Assembly (NCBI RefSeq): GCF_000014565.1
Contig: NC_008268.1
Location: forward strand, 6,514,501 to 6,578,500
DNA: 64,000 bases
From: Rhodococcus jostii RHA1
GTDB lineage: Bacteria > Actinomycetota > Actinomycetes > Mycobacteriales > Mycobacteriaceae
Direction: 5' to 3'
The translations under genes and the position numbers were made by a program. Positions within the stretch are counted from its first letter, which is position 1, and each line of letters opens with the position of its first letter. Positions 35,587 to 44,660 of the stretch are shown here, piece by piece. The notes below the pieces were generated by a model. It ran no database searches and had not been told where the DNA came from. It was given only the letters and a program-made list of their open reading frames with translations.

Positions 35587-36927
35587 GTGACCACAGTCTC
35601 CAACTCGGGTGCGGGAGCCCCCCACGCCCCCACACCGGTGCGCCAGGGCGGTACCAGCGTCCGCAAGGTGGCCATCGCCAGCGGCATCGGCACGACCATC
35701 GAGTTCTACGACTTCTTCATCTACGGCACCGCCGCAGCCCTGGTGTTCCCCACGGTGTTCTTTCCCGCCCTCGGCTCCACCGCAGGCACCGTCGCCTCCT
35801 TCGCGACATTCGCCGTCGCGTTCGTCGCCAGGCCCGTGGGTGCCATGCTGTTCGGCCACTACGGAGACCGGATCGGACGTAAGAAGACGCTGATCTCCAC
35901 GCTCATCCTGATGGGTGTCTCGACGTTCCTGATCGGCCTGCTGCCCGGTGCCGCGACGATCGGGGTCGCGGCCCCGATCCTGCTGGTGCTGCTGCGTTTC
36001 GGTCAGGGATTCGCCGTCGGCGGCGAATGGGCGGGCGCCACACTGCTGACGGCGGAGTACGCACCCCCGGGTAAGCGCGGCCTCTACGCGATGTTCCCGC
36101 AACTCGGCCCCGCGGTGGCCTTCATCCTCTCCAGCGCCACGTTCCTCGTCACCGGCACCCTGCTCGGCGACACCAACGAGGTCTTCCTCGAGTTCGGGTG
36201 GCGGATTCCCTTCCTGTTCAGCGCCGTCCTTGTCGGCATCGGCCTCTACATGCGACTGGCGATCGAGGAGACACCGGTGTTCCGCGCGGCCCAGCTTGCC
36301 GACCGTGCCGACGCGGCCCCGCGGACCCTCCCGCTGATGGACGCCTGGCGGTACCAGACAAAGGAGATCCTCCTCTCCGCCGGCGCGCTCGCTACACTCT
36401 TCGCGTTCTTCTACATGGGCACAGCGTTTCTCACCAGCTACGGCACCAAGACCCTCGGATTCAGCCGCCCGTTCGTGTTGACGGTCGGGATCGCCTCGGC
36501 CGTGGTCTTCGGATTCACGATCGTCGTCTCGGCTCTGTACTCGGACCGGATCGGGCGCCGACGGGTCATCATGATCTCCTGCGGACTGGCCGTCGTGTGG
36601 GCGCTCGCACTGTTCCCCCTGCTCGACACCGGTTCACCCGTCGCGTTCACGATCGGCGTGATGGTCACGCTCGCCATCTTCGGAATCGCCTACGGCCCCT
36701 GCGGCGCCCTGCTTCCCGAAATGTTCCAGACGCGCTACCGCTACACCGGCGCCGGCCTCGGCTACAACCTCGCCGGCGTGCTCGGCGGCGCGGTGCCGCC
36801 GCTGATCGCCGCGCCGCTGGCGTCCGCGTACGGCAGCGCCGCGATCGGCGTGATGCTCGCCGTCCTCGGCGTGGTCAGCCTGCTGTGCACGAAAGCCCTG
36901 GTGGAAACGAAAGACGACGCGCTCTGA
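35587..36927 (+). CDS. MFS transporter, metabolite:H+ symporter (MHS) family
   Basis: A 446-residue twelve-segment transporter of the MHS branch (ShiA/ProP/KgtP relatives). It shows [21 protein letters not shown], the [13 protein letters not shown] loop-2 motif and [18 protein letters not shown]. The GTG at 35587 follows CGGAGG; an upstream in-frame start is less likely because it would overlap the stem-loop. The carried substrate is probably a carboxylate or betaine-like compound but cannot be fixed. A stem-loop follows at 36934-36980. Confidence 0.85.
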   Translation: MTTVSNSGAGAPHAPTPVRQGGTSVRKVAIASGIGTTIEFYDFFIYGTAAALVFPTVFFPALGSTAGTVASFATFAVAFVARPVGAMLFGHYGDRIGRKKTLISTLILMGVSTFLIGLLPGAATIGVAAPILLVLLRFGQGFAVGGEWAGATLLTAEYAPPGKRGLYAMFPQLGPAVAFILSSATFLVTGTLLGDTNEVFLEFGWRIPFLFSAVLVGIGLYMRLAIEETPVFRAAQLADRADAAPRTLPLMDAWRYQTKEILLSAGALATLFAFFYMGTAFLTSYGTKTLGFSRPFVLTVGIASAVVFGFTIVVSALYSDRIGRRRVIMISCGLAVVWALALFPLLDTGSPVAFTIGVMVTLAIFGIAYGPCGALLPEMFQTRYRYTGAGLGYNLAGVLGGAVPPLIAAPLASAYGSAAIGVMLAVLGVVSLLCTKALVETKDDAL

Positions 36928-36933
36928 CAGGGC

Positions 36934-36980
36934 CGGCGAGGGGTGTCCGGACTTCGCACAGATACCGGCGCCCCTCGCCG
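36934..36980 (+). terminator. Stem-loop after the MHS transporter gene
   Basis: CGGCGAGGGG (36934-36943) pairs perfectly with CCCCTCGCCG (36971-36980), 10 bp around a 27-nt loop that itself contains CCGG pairs. It begins 7 bp past the stop. Confidence 0.55.
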
Positions 36981-37053
36981 TGCAGTATGCCCTGGATCAC
37001 ATCAACCAAGAGTAAGTTCGACCGCGGAAGGGCCTTCGGGTCTGCCCGTCCCG

Positions 37054-37075
37054 TAGGTGCCCGAACGGGCTCCTG
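37054..37075. promoter_or_regulatory. Possible third copy of the alcohol-dehydrogenase palindrome
   Basis: TAGGTGCCCG-AA-CGGGCTCCTG resembles the elements at 1155-1176 and 5363-5384 in its core (GCCCG/CGGGC around a 2-bp AT centre), but the outer arms diverge. It ends 13 bp before the acyl-CoA synthetase ATG, where it would act, if at all, as a repressor site. Confidence 0.3.
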
Positions 37076-37088
37076 GAGAGGAAGAGTG

Positions 37089-38726
37089 ATGACAACCCCG
37101 CTTCCCAGCTACACCAACGGCGTGTGGGACGCCCCGATGCTCGGCGACACCATCGGAGACAACTTCGACCGGACCGTGGCAGCCCACGGCGATCGTGACG
37201 CCCTGGTCGACCGGCCCTCGGGACGGCGGTGGACGTACGCCGAACTGAGGCGGGACGTCGACGCCGTGGCGGCGGGGTTGCTGAAGCGGGGAATCGGGAA
37301 GGGCGACCGGGTGGGGATCTGGGCGCCGAACTGCCCGGAGTGGACGCTGATCCAGTTCGCGACTGCCAAGATCGGCGCCGTGCTCGTCAACATCAACCCC
37401 GCCTACCGGGCGCACGAGTTGAAGTACGTGCTCGACCAGGCCGGTATCCGCCTGCTGGTGTCGGCGCCCGAATTCAAGTCGTCCGACTATGCGGCCATGA
37501 TCGAGGAGGTCCGGCCGCAGTGCCCCGACCTCGAGATGGTGGTGCTCCTCGGGAGTGCCGAGTGGAGCCGGCTGGCGTCGGACGGCATGGCTGCGCACGA
37601 GGCCGACCCGGCGCTGCTGCCTGCCGCGCAGGCGGCCCTGTCCTCGGACGATCCGATCAATATTCAATACACCTCGGGGACAACCGGATTCCCCAAAGGG
37701 GCGACGCTCAGCCACCACAACATCCTGAACAACGGGTACTTCGTCGGCGAGCTGTGCCACTACACGGAGAACGACCGCGTCTGCATCCCGGTGCCGTTCT
37801 ACCACTGCTTCGGCATGGTGATGGGCAACCTGGCGTGCACGAGTCACGGCGCGACCATGATCATTCCGGGGCCGTCCTTCGACCCGACAGCCACGCTGCA
37901 GGCCGTCGAAGCGGAGAAGTGCACGTCGCTGTACGGGGTGCCGACGATGTTCATTGCCGAACTCGCCGAACCGGACTTCGCATCGTTCGACCTGTCGAGT
38001 CTGCGGACCGGAATCATGGCCGGGTCACCCTGCCCGGTGGAGGTGATGAAGCAGGTCATCGAACAGATGGGAATGGCCGAGGTCTCCATCTGTTACGGCA
38101 TGACCGAGACGTCGCCGGTGTCGTTGCAGACCCGGTCGGACGACACGATCGATCAGCGCGTGTCGACGGTCGGCCGGGTCGGCCCGCACCTCGAGGTCAA
38201 GATCGTCGATCCGGCAACGGGGTTGACCGTTCCGCGGGGCACGCCGGGCGAGCTCTGCACCCGGGGTTACTCGGTGATGCTCGGGTACTGGAACAACCCG
38301 GAGAAGACCGCGGAAGCGATCGACGCCGGACGGTGGATGCACACCGGTGACATCGGTGTGATGGATTCGGACGGCTACGTCGCGATCACCGGGCGGATCA
38401 AGGACATGGTCATCCGCGGTGGCGAGAACGTCTATCCCCGCGAGATCGAGGAGTTCCTGTACACGCATCCGGACATCCTCGACGCCCAGGTCATCGGGGT
38501 GCCGGACGCGAAGTACGGCGAGGAACTGATGGTGTGGGTGCGGATGAAGGACGGTGCCGAGCCCCTGGACGCGGCGAAGGTGCGCGAATTCTGCACCGGG
38601 AAGCTCGCCCACTACAAGATCCCGAAGTACGTGCACGTCGTCGACGAGTTCCCGATGACGGTGACCGGCAAGGTGCGCAAGGTCGAGATGCGCGAGCAGT
38701 CCCTCGACCTGATCGGGCGCACCTGA
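37089..38726 (+). CDS. AMP-forming acyl-CoA synthetase (FadD35-like)
   Basis: A 545-residue ANL-superfamily ligase. P-loop [13 protein letters not shown], the central [10 protein letters not shown] block, the hinge region [21 protein letters not shown] and the catalytic lysine in [10 protein letters not shown] are all present. It activates a carboxylic acid to the CoA ester; chain length is unclear. It resembles FadD35, which in Mycobacterium tuberculosis neighbours the accD1-accA1-fadE19 leucine cluster. In this window that cluster starts 4 kb further on. I chose ATG over the GTG one codon earlier because of the GAGAGG spacing. Confidence 0.85.
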   Translation: MTTPLPSYTNGVWDAPMLGDTIGDNFDRTVAAHGDRDALVDRPSGRRWTYAELRRDVDAVAAGLLKRGIGKGDRVGIWAPNCPEWTLIQFATAKIGAVLVNINPAYRAHELKYVLDQAGIRLLVSAPEFKSSDYAAMIEEVRPQCPDLEMVVLLGSAEWSRLASDGMAAHEADPALLPAAQAALSSDDPINIQYTSGTTGFPKGATLSHHNILNNGYFVGELCHYTENDRVCIPVPFYHCFGMVMGNLACTSHGATMIIPGPSFDPTATLQAVEAEKCTSLYGVPTMFIAELAEPDFASFDLSSLRTGIMAGSPCPVEVMKQVIEQMGMAEVSICYGMTETSPVSLQTRSDDTIDQRVSTVGRVGPHLEVKIVDPATGLTVPRGTPGELCTRGYSVMLGYWNNPEKTAEAIDAGRWMHTGDIGVMDSDGYVAITGRIKDMVIRGGENVYPREIEEFLYTHPDILDAQVIGVPDAKYGEELMVWVRMKDGAEPLDAAKVREFCTGKLAHYKIPKYVHVVDEFPMTVTGKVRKVEMREQSLDLIGRT

Positions 38727-38735
38727 CCCGTCTCG

Positions 38736-39233
38736 TCATCTGGTCCGCAGCAACGTCGCGACGGCGTCCTGCCCGCGCCGCTCGGCATGCTGCAGGGCCG
38801 TGCGGCCGTCCGCGTCCTCGATGGACGGATCGGCGCCCGCGTCGAGCAGCAGGCGGACGACGTCCTGATACCGCTCGGAGCCGTCGCCGTAGACCACGGC
38901 CTCGAGCAGGGCCGTCCAGCCCGGCTCGTTGACGTGGTTGATCGGCACGCCGGCCTCGATCAGCATCCGCACGGTGTCGACGTGGCCGTGCTCGGCCGCC
39001 GGGATCAGCGCGGTTCCGCCGAACCGGTTGATGCTGGTGACGTCGGCGCCGGCGTCGAGGGTGAGCGCGAGAATCTCGTTCAGTCCCTCCGCGCCGGCGT
39101 ACAGGAACGCCGAGTCCTCGCGGGCGTTCTTCGCGTCGACGTCCGCTCCGGCGTCGATCAGCGTCCGCGCGGCGGCGACGTCGTCACGGACGACGGCGTC
39201 GAACAGCGCGTGTTCCAGTTCGGGCGTCGACAC
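38736..39233 (-). CDS. Ankyrin-repeat protein
   Basis: A 165-residue protein made of about four ankyrin repeats (DVAAARTLIDAGADVDAKN, GLNEILALTLDAGADVTSIN, HVDTVRMLIEAGVPINHVN, YQDVVRLLLDAGADPSIEDADGR). It has no signal peptide and so is cytoplasmic. Ankyrin proteins of this size bind partner proteins; some bacterial ones accompany catalases or redox proteins. It follows the HbpS-like lipoprotein gene by 12 bp on the same strand, so a link with oxidative or haem stress is possible. Confidence 0.82.
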   Translation of the reverse strand: MSTPELEHALFDAVVRDDVAAARTLIDAGADVDAKNAREDSAFLYAGAEGLNEILALTLDAGADVTSINRFGGTALIPAAEHGHVDTVRMLIEAGVPINHVNEPGWTALLEAVVYGDGSERYQDVVRLLLDAGADPSIEDADGRTALQHAERRGQDAVATLLRTR

Positions 39234-39245
39234 GGGGGCTGCTCT

Positions 39246-39830
39246 TCAACCGAGCGTCCCGGCGATCGCGTCGAGCCCGGCGGCCGCGCACGCCTGATCC
39301 CGCATTCCGTCGGGCGCGCCGCCGACGCCGATACCCGCGATCGACCCGCCGGCCGACTTCACGCTCACCCCGCCTGCGAGGAACAAGGTGCCGGGAAGGT
39401 CGGCGACCGTCGCGCCGTCGCCCTTGGCCCGTTCGCTCAGATCGCTGGTGTTCGCGCCGAACGCGGCAGCGGTGTACGCCTTCTGGCGGGCCGCCTCCAC
39501 GGTGTGCTGAGCGGCATTGTCCCCGCGCAGCATGGCCTGCACGTTGCCGGCACGATCGACCACCGACACGGTGACGAAGCCGAGCCCGTCGGCCTGGCAC
39601 TTCGCGAGCGCCGCCTGCGCGGCGGCCTGCGCTGTGCCGATACCGAGACGGTTCTGGCTCACCACGCCGTCCGCACCGTCGATCGGGGCAGGCGCGGCGG
39701 CGGTCGCGAGCGGAGTGGACGTCGGACTCGCCTCGTCGGACGCGGACGTGCCGCACGCCGAGGTGGCGACGATCGCGGCGAGCGGGACGGTGATCGCCAG
39801 AACGCGGGGCAGGCGGTGGAAGGTGCGCAT
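39246..39830 (-). CDS. HbpS/GlcG-family haem-binding lipoprotein
   Basis: A 194-residue exported protein with a lipobox (AIVATSAC, Cys near residue 26) and the HbpS/GlcG fold (DUF336). The mature part carries AQAAAQAALAKCQADGL, VSVVDRAGNVQAMLRGDNA, ARQKAYTAAAFG and the glycine-rich AGGVSVKSAGGSIAGIGVGGA. In Streptomyces, HbpS binds haem or iron outside the membrane and tunes the kinase SenS. Here a membrane kinase is encoded divergently 163 bp away, which strongly suggests the same partnership. The ATG at 39830 gives the best signal peptide. Confidence 0.85.
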   Translation of the reverse strand: MRTFHRLPRVLAITVPLAAIVATSACGTSASDEASPTSTPLATAAAPAPIDGADGVVSQNRLGIGTAQAAAQAALAKCQADGLGFVTVSVVDRAGNVQAMLRGDNAAQHTVEAARQKAYTAAAFGANTSDLSERAKGDGATVADLPGTLFLAGGVSVKSAGGSIAGIGVGGAPDGMRDQACAAAGLDAIAGTLG

Positions 39831-39993
39831 CGGAAGGCCTTTCGGGAAGTGACGAGCTGACGTGACCAGCCTGGCCCGGCGGTGCCGGTGACTGCATCGG
39901 GCCGACGGCGCCCCCGAACTCATCCGTCCGGTCCCGGCAGATCATCCGAACGGTGGATCCGCGAACTACGGCACATCCGTAGGATCACTCGAC

Positions 39994-41196
39994 GTGACGA
40001 CACCTGTGGACGGAGTGGACAGGCCGGACGGCGCGGGTCTGCGCGGCCCGCTCGTTACCGCCATCCATGTGTCGTTCTACGTCCTCCTCGCGACGTCGAC
40101 GGCGCGATATCTGACCTACCACGGAGTGAGCGGACGGTTCATCGTGGTGGTCGCGTTGATCGCGGCGCTTGCCGCGTTGTACACGGTCACCGCCGTTGTC
40201 GCACGGCGGGGAGGCGTGTGGGAACCGTGGGTATGGCCGGTCCTGACGACGTGGGCAGTGCTCGTCTGGCTCGCGCCGAGTTTCGCCTGGTGCGCGTTTC
40301 CCATGTTCTTCCTGTGCACGCGGGCGTACCCGAGCCGGATCGCGTACCCGGTCGTCGGGGTTCTCGCCGTCCTCACCTCGGTGGCGTTCTTCACCTTCTC
40401 CGGCCGCACCGAGTGGGCCGTGCTGGTGGGACCGCTGTGCACCGGGGCGCTGATCGTCATGGCGTACAGCCAGATCGAGCGCGACGGCCGGGAACGGGTG
40501 CGACTGCTCCGCCAGGTGGCGGAGACCCGGTCCCGGCTCGCGGAAACCGAGCGGGAGGCGGGGGTGCTCGCCGAACGCGAACGACTGGCCCGCGAGATCC
40601 ACGACACCGTGACGCAGGGGCTGACCAGCAGCCTGCTCCGGCTCGAGGCGGCCGAGCAGATCTGGGCGCAGGCAGATCCGCGGACGGAGGAGCGGGCACG
40701 TGAGGACGTCCGCGTGGCGACCGGAACGTTGCGCGAGAACCTGGCGGAAACACGCAGTCTCGTGCACCATCTCGCGGCGCCCAATCTGGAATCCCAGCCA
40801 CTCGACGCGGCACTGCTCGCCGCCGCGCGTACCCACCACCCGCGGGCGGAGCTCCGGATCGTGGGCACTCCGATCGCGATTCCGGCGGAGGTGACGCATG
40901 CGCTGCTGCGGATCACCCAGAGCGCGGTGTCCAACATCGCCCGGCACGCCCACGCCGAGACCGTGGGTGTCACGTTGACGTACCTTCCGGACGCCGTCGC
41001 GCTCGACATCTTCGACGACGGCACCGGTTTCGAACCCCCGCCCGCCGGATCTCCCTCGGCGCGAGGCGGATACGGCCTGCGCGCGATGCGCAGTCGCGTC
41101 GAGCAACTGGGCGGCACGTTCACCGTCGAGAGCGCACCGGGCGAGGGCACCGTGGTGGCCGCCCAGATACCGTGCGCGAGAGGAACCGCGGCATGA
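39994..41196 (+). CDS. Membrane sensor histidine kinase (SenS-like, NarL type)
   Basis: A 400-residue kinase. An N-terminal membrane domain with about five hydrophobic helices (residues 20-155) is followed by a linker coiled coil, a HisKA_3 domain with phosphoacceptor His203 (LAREIHDTVTQGL), and an ATPase domain ending in DDGTGFEP and GGYGLRAMRSRVEQLGG. The GTG start is near the divergent HbpS-like gene. The stop overlaps the response regulator ATG. By analogy with Streptomyces SenS it would be modulated by the haem-binding lipoprotein. Confidence 0.85.
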   Translation: MTTPVDGVDRPDGAGLRGPLVTAIHVSFYVLLATSTARYLTYHGVSGRFIVVVALIAALAALYTVTAVVARRGGVWEPWVWPVLTTWAVLVWLAPSFAWCAFPMFFLCTRAYPSRIAYPVVGVLAVLTSVAFFTFSGRTEWAVLVGPLCTGALIVMAYSQIERDGRERVRLLRQVAETRSRLAETEREAGVLAERERLAREIHDTVTQGLTSSLLRLEAAEQIWAQADPRTEERAREDVRVATGTLRENLAETRSLVHHLAAPNLESQPLDAALLAAARTHHPRAELRIVGTPIAIPAEVTHALLRITQSAVSNIARHAHAETVGVTLTYLPDAVALDIFDDGTGFEPPPAGSPSARGGYGLRAMRSRVEQLGGTFTVESAPGEGTVVAAQIPCARGTAA

Positions 41197-41819
41197 CGAG
41201 AGTGACCGTGCTGCTGGTCGACGACCATGTGGTCGTTCGTGCCGGGCTGCGAGCGCTTCTCGACTCGCAGCCGGACATCGAGGTGATCGCCGAGGCGGGC
41301 ACGGGGGAGGAGGCGGTCGACGCGGTGAGCGCCTTCCGGCCGCAGCTCGTGACGATGGATCTCGCCCTGGGCGCCGGTATCGACGGGGTCGAGGCCATTC
41401 GCCGCATCCGACAGGTCGATCGGGCCCTGCCGGTGCTGGTGTTCACGACCTACGACACGGATGCCGACGTGGTGCGCGCCATCGACGCCGGTGCCATCGG
41501 ATACCTCCTGAAGGATTCGACACCCCAGGAGATCTTCGCGGCCGTGCGCGGCGCGGCCGCCGGCCAGAGTGTGCTGTCGCCGCCCGTCGCGTCGCGGCTA
41601 CTGCAGCAGATGCAGCGCCCCGAGGAGGCCCTCACGCCGCGGGAGGCCGAACTGCTGACCCTGATGGCCGAGGGCATGACCAACAAGGAACTCGGCAAAG
41701 CCCTCTTCATCAGCGAGGCGACGGTCAAGACCCATCTCGCCCACATCTACGCGAAACTCGGTGTCGACACCCGCGCCGCGGCGGTGTCCGTGGCCCTGCG
41801 ACGGCAGGGCATTCGCTGA
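41193..41819 (+). CDS. NarL/LuxR-family response regulator (SenR-like)
   Basis: A 208-residue regulator with receiver phosphoacceptor Asp56 (LVTMDLALG), a lysine in YLLKDSTPQEI, and a LuxR helix-turn-helix (LTPREAELLTLMAEGMTNKE and ATVKTHLAHIYAKL). ATG overlaps the kinase TGA. Likely targets are the divergent lipoprotein promoter and redox-defence genes, as for SenR in Streptomyces. A terminator follows at 41828-41858. Confidence 0.87.
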   Translation: MTRVTVLLVDDHVVVRAGLRALLDSQPDIEVIAEAGTGEEAVDAVSAFRPQLVTMDLALGAGIDGVEAIRRIRQVDRALPVLVFTTYDTDADVVRAIDAGAIGYLLKDSTPQEIFAAVRGAAAGQSVLSPPVASRLLQQMQRPEEALTPREAELLTLMAEGMTNKELGKALFISEATVKTHLAHIYAKLGVDTRAAAVSVALRRQGIR

Positions 41820-41827
41820 ACCGAGGG

Positions 41828-41858
41828 GGTTCACAGCGGTACGCCGCATGAACCTTTT
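41828..41858 (+). terminator. Rho-independent terminator after the response regulator
   Basis: GGTTCA (41828-41833) and GCGG (41836-41839) pair with CCGC (41844-41847) and TGAACC (41849-41854), followed directly by TTTT. It starts 9 bp past the stop. Confidence 0.75.
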
Positions 41859-41967
41859 GGCAACGATTTGCCGAAGCCCTGTCGAACGGGTGTCCACGTG
41901 GTTATGTTCGACATGAGCGGTGACCTTCCGCTCGCACCATGAATTGCGTGTTGAGAGGACAAGCGCC

Positions 41968-42237
41968 ATGGTCATGGACATCATCGGCACCATCATCTTC
42001 GGTGCGGTCATCGGCGTTCTGGCGCGTCTCGTGATTCCGGGAAAGCAGGCGATGGGTTGGATCATCACCGTCGTCCTCGGCATCATCGGTGCGCTGATCG
42101 GGTACTGGGTGTGGGAGGGGCTCCTCGACAAGGGGGACACCGGCGGAATCGACTGGATCCGGTGGATCATCAGCATCGCCGTAGCGGCCGTGCTGACCCT
42201 CGGATACACCTCGATGACGAGCAAGAACAGGGTGTAG
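41968..42237 (+). CDS. GlsB/YeaQ/YmgE-family stress-response membrane protein
   Basis: An 89-residue protein with three membrane helices and the family motif of short glycine-rich helices (IIGTIIFGAVIGVLARLVIPG, ITVVLGIIGALIGYWV), also called transglycosylase-associated protein. Members are induced by stress; the molecular role is unknown. GAGAGG at 41953-41958 supports the ATG at 41968 rather than one 48 bp upstream. Confidence 0.85.
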   Translation: MVMDIIGTIIFGAVIGVLARLVIPGKQAMGWIITVVLGIIGALIGYWVWEGLLDKGDTGGIDWIRWIISIAVAAVLTLGYTSMTSKNRV

Positions 42238-42258
42238 GCGCCACATCGCACTGGCACG

Positions 42259-42293
42259 AGAAGGGCCCCGGCCGGTCAGGGCGGGGCCCTTCT
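42259..42293. terminator. Strong terminator between the GlsB-type and TetR genes
   Basis: AGAAGGGCCCC (42259-42269) pairs perfectly with GGGGCCCTTCT (42283-42293), 11 bp with a 13-nt loop. It lies between convergent genes and is symmetrical enough to work on both strands. Confidence 0.75.
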
Positions 42294-42344
42294 GCGGCTT
42301 CGCCGCCCGTGAGTACTTATCAACCGCCGGACGTTAACAAGTAC

Positions 42345-42950
42345 TCACGGGCGTAGGCAGAGAAGCGTCATGTCGCGCAGTACTTTCCGGGTGCGCGAGG
42401 GAGTCGTGGGATCGGCGCTGTGCGGGGTCGAGTTGATGAGCCCGAACGTGGCGTGTGCCTTGGTGCGGGCATCCGTCTCGTCCAGTGACGTGTCCACCTG
42501 CAGCAGTACCTTCACCCAGATCTCCACGTAGCGCCGCTGCGTCTGCCGGACCTCCCGGCGGGCCTCGGCGGGCAGGCTCTCCAGGTCCCGGTCCTGGATA
42601 CGAATGAGGTCGGGTTCGCCGAGCGCGAAGTCCAGGTGGAAGTCGATCAGACCCTCGAGGGCCGCTTCCGGGGAGGCGGCCTCCGCCACGACGAGCGACC
42701 CGCCCTCGAGCAGTCGCGTGCTGATCCCGACGAGCAGTTCGACGAGGACGGCGTCCTTGTTGGGGAAGTGCCGGTACACGGCGGGGCCGCTGATTCCCGC
42801 CGCGGAACCGAGGTCCTCGAGGCGGACGCCGAGGAAGCCCCGTTCGGCGATGAGGCGGGCGGCGGCGTCGAGCAGTTGGCGGCGACGATCCGCCTTCATC
42901 TGTTCCCGGCGCGTGATCGGCGCTTCGGTGCCGTCGACGTCTGTGGTCAT
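42345..42950 (-). CDS. TetR-family regulator of the leucine/acyl-CoA carboxylase cluster
   Basis: A 201-residue TetR protein with [25 protein letters not shown] near residues 40-60 and a helical ligand domain. It is divergent from the acyl-CoA carboxylase genes, matching Rv2506 beside accD1-accA1 in Mycobacterium tuberculosis. It presumably represses the cluster until a leucine-derived acyl-CoA appears. ATG at 42950 was chosen; an in-frame start 33 bp further upstream would run into the A/T-rich promoter. Confidence 0.84.
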   Translation of the reverse strand: MTTDVDGTEAPITRREQMKADRRRQLLDAAARLIAERGFLGVRLEDLGSAAGISGPAVYRHFPNKDAVLVELLVGISTRLLEGGSLVVAEAASPEAALEGLIDFHLDFALGEPDLIRIQDRDLESLPAEARREVRQTQRRYVEIWVKVLLQVDTSLDETDARTKAHATFGLINSTPHSADPTTPSRTRKVLRDMTLLCLRP

Positions 42951-42985
42951 CGCCTTGCTCTTTCTCGGATGCGGTCTGGACAACT

Positions 42986-43029
42986 CAGTTAATCACAGTT
43001 ATCTTAGATTCAGTTATCGAGTATTAACT
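42986..43029. promoter_or_regulatory. A/T-rich repeat cluster in the TetR-accD intergenic region
   Basis: CAGTTA occurs three times (42986, 42996, 43011). AGTTAAT (42987-42993) and ATTAACT (43023-43029) form a distant perfect inverted repeat, and GAGT-ATTA-ACTC is a short palindrome at 43019-43030. This is by far the most A/T-rich patch of the region and lies midway between the divergent starts, where a TetR operator and both promoters are expected. Confidence 0.5.
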
Positions 43030-43065
43030 CACTCGGCACGGGCGTCAAGACGAGAAGGCGGCAGG

Positions 43066-44655
43066 ATGGCACTGAGCGGAACCACTGCACGGGAGGGCTA
43101 CCGGGCAGAGCACACGAAATTGGTGGACGAGCTGAAGTCGAGGCTGGCCGTGGCCGCACTCGGCGGCAGCGAGAAGTCGCGCGAGCGGCACGTCAGCCGA
43201 GGCAAGCTCCTGCCCCGCGATCGAGTGGACACCCTGCTCGACCCCGGAAGCCCGTTCCTCGAGATCTCCCCGCTCGCGGCGAACGGCCTGTACGACGACG
43301 AATGCCCCGGCGCGGGCGTCATCGCCGGCATCGGCCGGGTGTCCGGCCGGGAATGTGTGATCGTCGCCAACGACGCGACCGTCAAGGGCGGCACCTACTA
43401 CCCGATGACGGTGAAGAAGCACCTGCGGGCGCAGGAGATCGCGCTGCAGAACCAGCTACCGTGCATCTACCTCGTCGACTCCGGCGGCGCGTTCCTGCCC
43501 AGGCAGGACGAGGTGTTCCCGGACCGCGAGCACTTCGGCCGCATCTTCTACAACCAGGCCACGATGAGTGCGCAGGGCATCCCGCAGATCGCGGCGGTCC
43601 TCGGCTCGTGCACCGCGGGCGGCGCCTACGTGCCCGCGATGAGCGACGAGGCCGTCATCGTCCGCAACCAGGGCACCATCTTCCTGGGTGGCCCGCCGCT
43701 GGTGAAGGCCGCCACCGGTGAGGTCGTGACCGCGGAGGAGCTCGGCGGCGGTGACCTGCACTCGAAGGTCTCCGGCGTCACCGACCACCTCGCGGAGGAC
43801 GACCAGGACGCGCTGCGGATCGTGCGGAACATCGTCGCGACCCTCGGCCCGCGCGCCGAGCGTCCGTGGGACGTGATCAGCGCCGTCCCCGCGTCGGCGC
43901 CGCAGACCGACCTCTACGACGTGGTCCCCACCGACCCGCGCACCCCGTACGACGTCCACGCGGTCATCGACCGCATCGTGGACGGCAGCGAGTTCCAGGA
44001 GTTCAAGGCGGAGTACGGCAAGACCCTGGTCACCGGTTTCGCGCACATCGAAGGCCACCCGGTCGGCATCGTCGCCAACAACGGCGTGCTGTTCGCCGAG
44101 TCCGCGATGAAGGGCGCGCATTTCATCGAACTGTGCGACAAGCGCAAGATTCCGCTTCTGTTCCTGCAGAACATCGCAGGCTTCATGGTCGGTCGCGACT
44201 ACGAGGCCGGCGGCATCGCCAAGCACGGCGCCAAGATGGTGACCGCGGTGGCATGCGCCCGGGTTCCCAAGCTGACCGTCGTGATCGGCGGCTCCTACGG
44301 TGCGGGCAACTACTCGATGTGCGGGCGGGCGTACTCGCCGCGGTTCCTGTGGATGTGGCCTAACGCCCGGATCTCCGTGATGGGCGGCGAGCAGGCGGCA
44401 TCGGTGCTCTCTACGGTGCGCAGCGAGCAACTCGACAGCGCGGGCAACCCGTGGTCGGCCGAGGACGAAGAGGCGTTCAAGGCGCCGATCCGCGAGCAGT
44501 ACGAGGCGCAGGGCAATCCGTACTACTCGACGGCCCGGCTGTGGGACGACGGCATCATCGACCCCGCCGATACCAGAACTGTTCTCGGACTGGCGCTCTC
44601 GGTGTGTGCGAACGCACCGGTCGAGCCGGTCTCCTACGGCGTTTTCCGGATGTGA
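43066..44655 (+). CDS. accD1: Acyl-CoA carboxylase beta subunit, probable 3-methylcrotonyl-CoA carboxylase (AccD1)
   Basis: A 529-residue carboxyltransferase. The two crotonase-like halves are visible with [15 protein letters not shown] and [20 protein letters not shown]. It transfers CO2 from biotin to 3-methylcrotonyl-CoA in leucine breakdown; the close match in layout to AccD1 (Rv2502c) and to LiuB supports this over propionyl-CoA carboxylase. The gene opens the five-gene unit accD-accA-fadE-maoC-citE. GCAGG precedes the ATG. Confidence 0.88.
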   Translation: MALSGTTAREGYRAEHTKLVDELKSRLAVAALGGSEKSRERHVSRGKLLPRDRVDTLLDPGSPFLEISPLAANGLYDDECPGAGVIAGIGRVSGRECVIVANDATVKGGTYYPMTVKKHLRAQEIALQNQLPCIYLVDSGGAFLPRQDEVFPDREHFGRIFYNQATMSAQGIPQIAAVLGSCTAGGAYVPAMSDEAVIVRNQGTIFLGGPPLVKAATGEVVTAEELGGGDLHSKVSGVTDHLAEDDQDALRIVRNIVATLGPRAERPWDVISAVPASAPQTDLYDVVPTDPRTPYDVHAVIDRIVDGSEFQEFKAEYGKTLVTGFAHIEGHPVGIVANNGVLFAESAMKGAHFIELCDKRKIPLLFLQNIAGFMVGRDYEAGGIAKHGAKMVTAVACARVPKLTVVIGGSYGAGNYSMCGRAYSPRFLWMWPNARISVMGGEQAASVLSTVRSEQLDSAGNPWSAEDEEAFKAPIREQYEAQGNPYYSTARLWDDGIIDPADTRTVLGLALSVCANAPVEPVSYGVFRM

Positions 44656-44660
44656 GTGGA

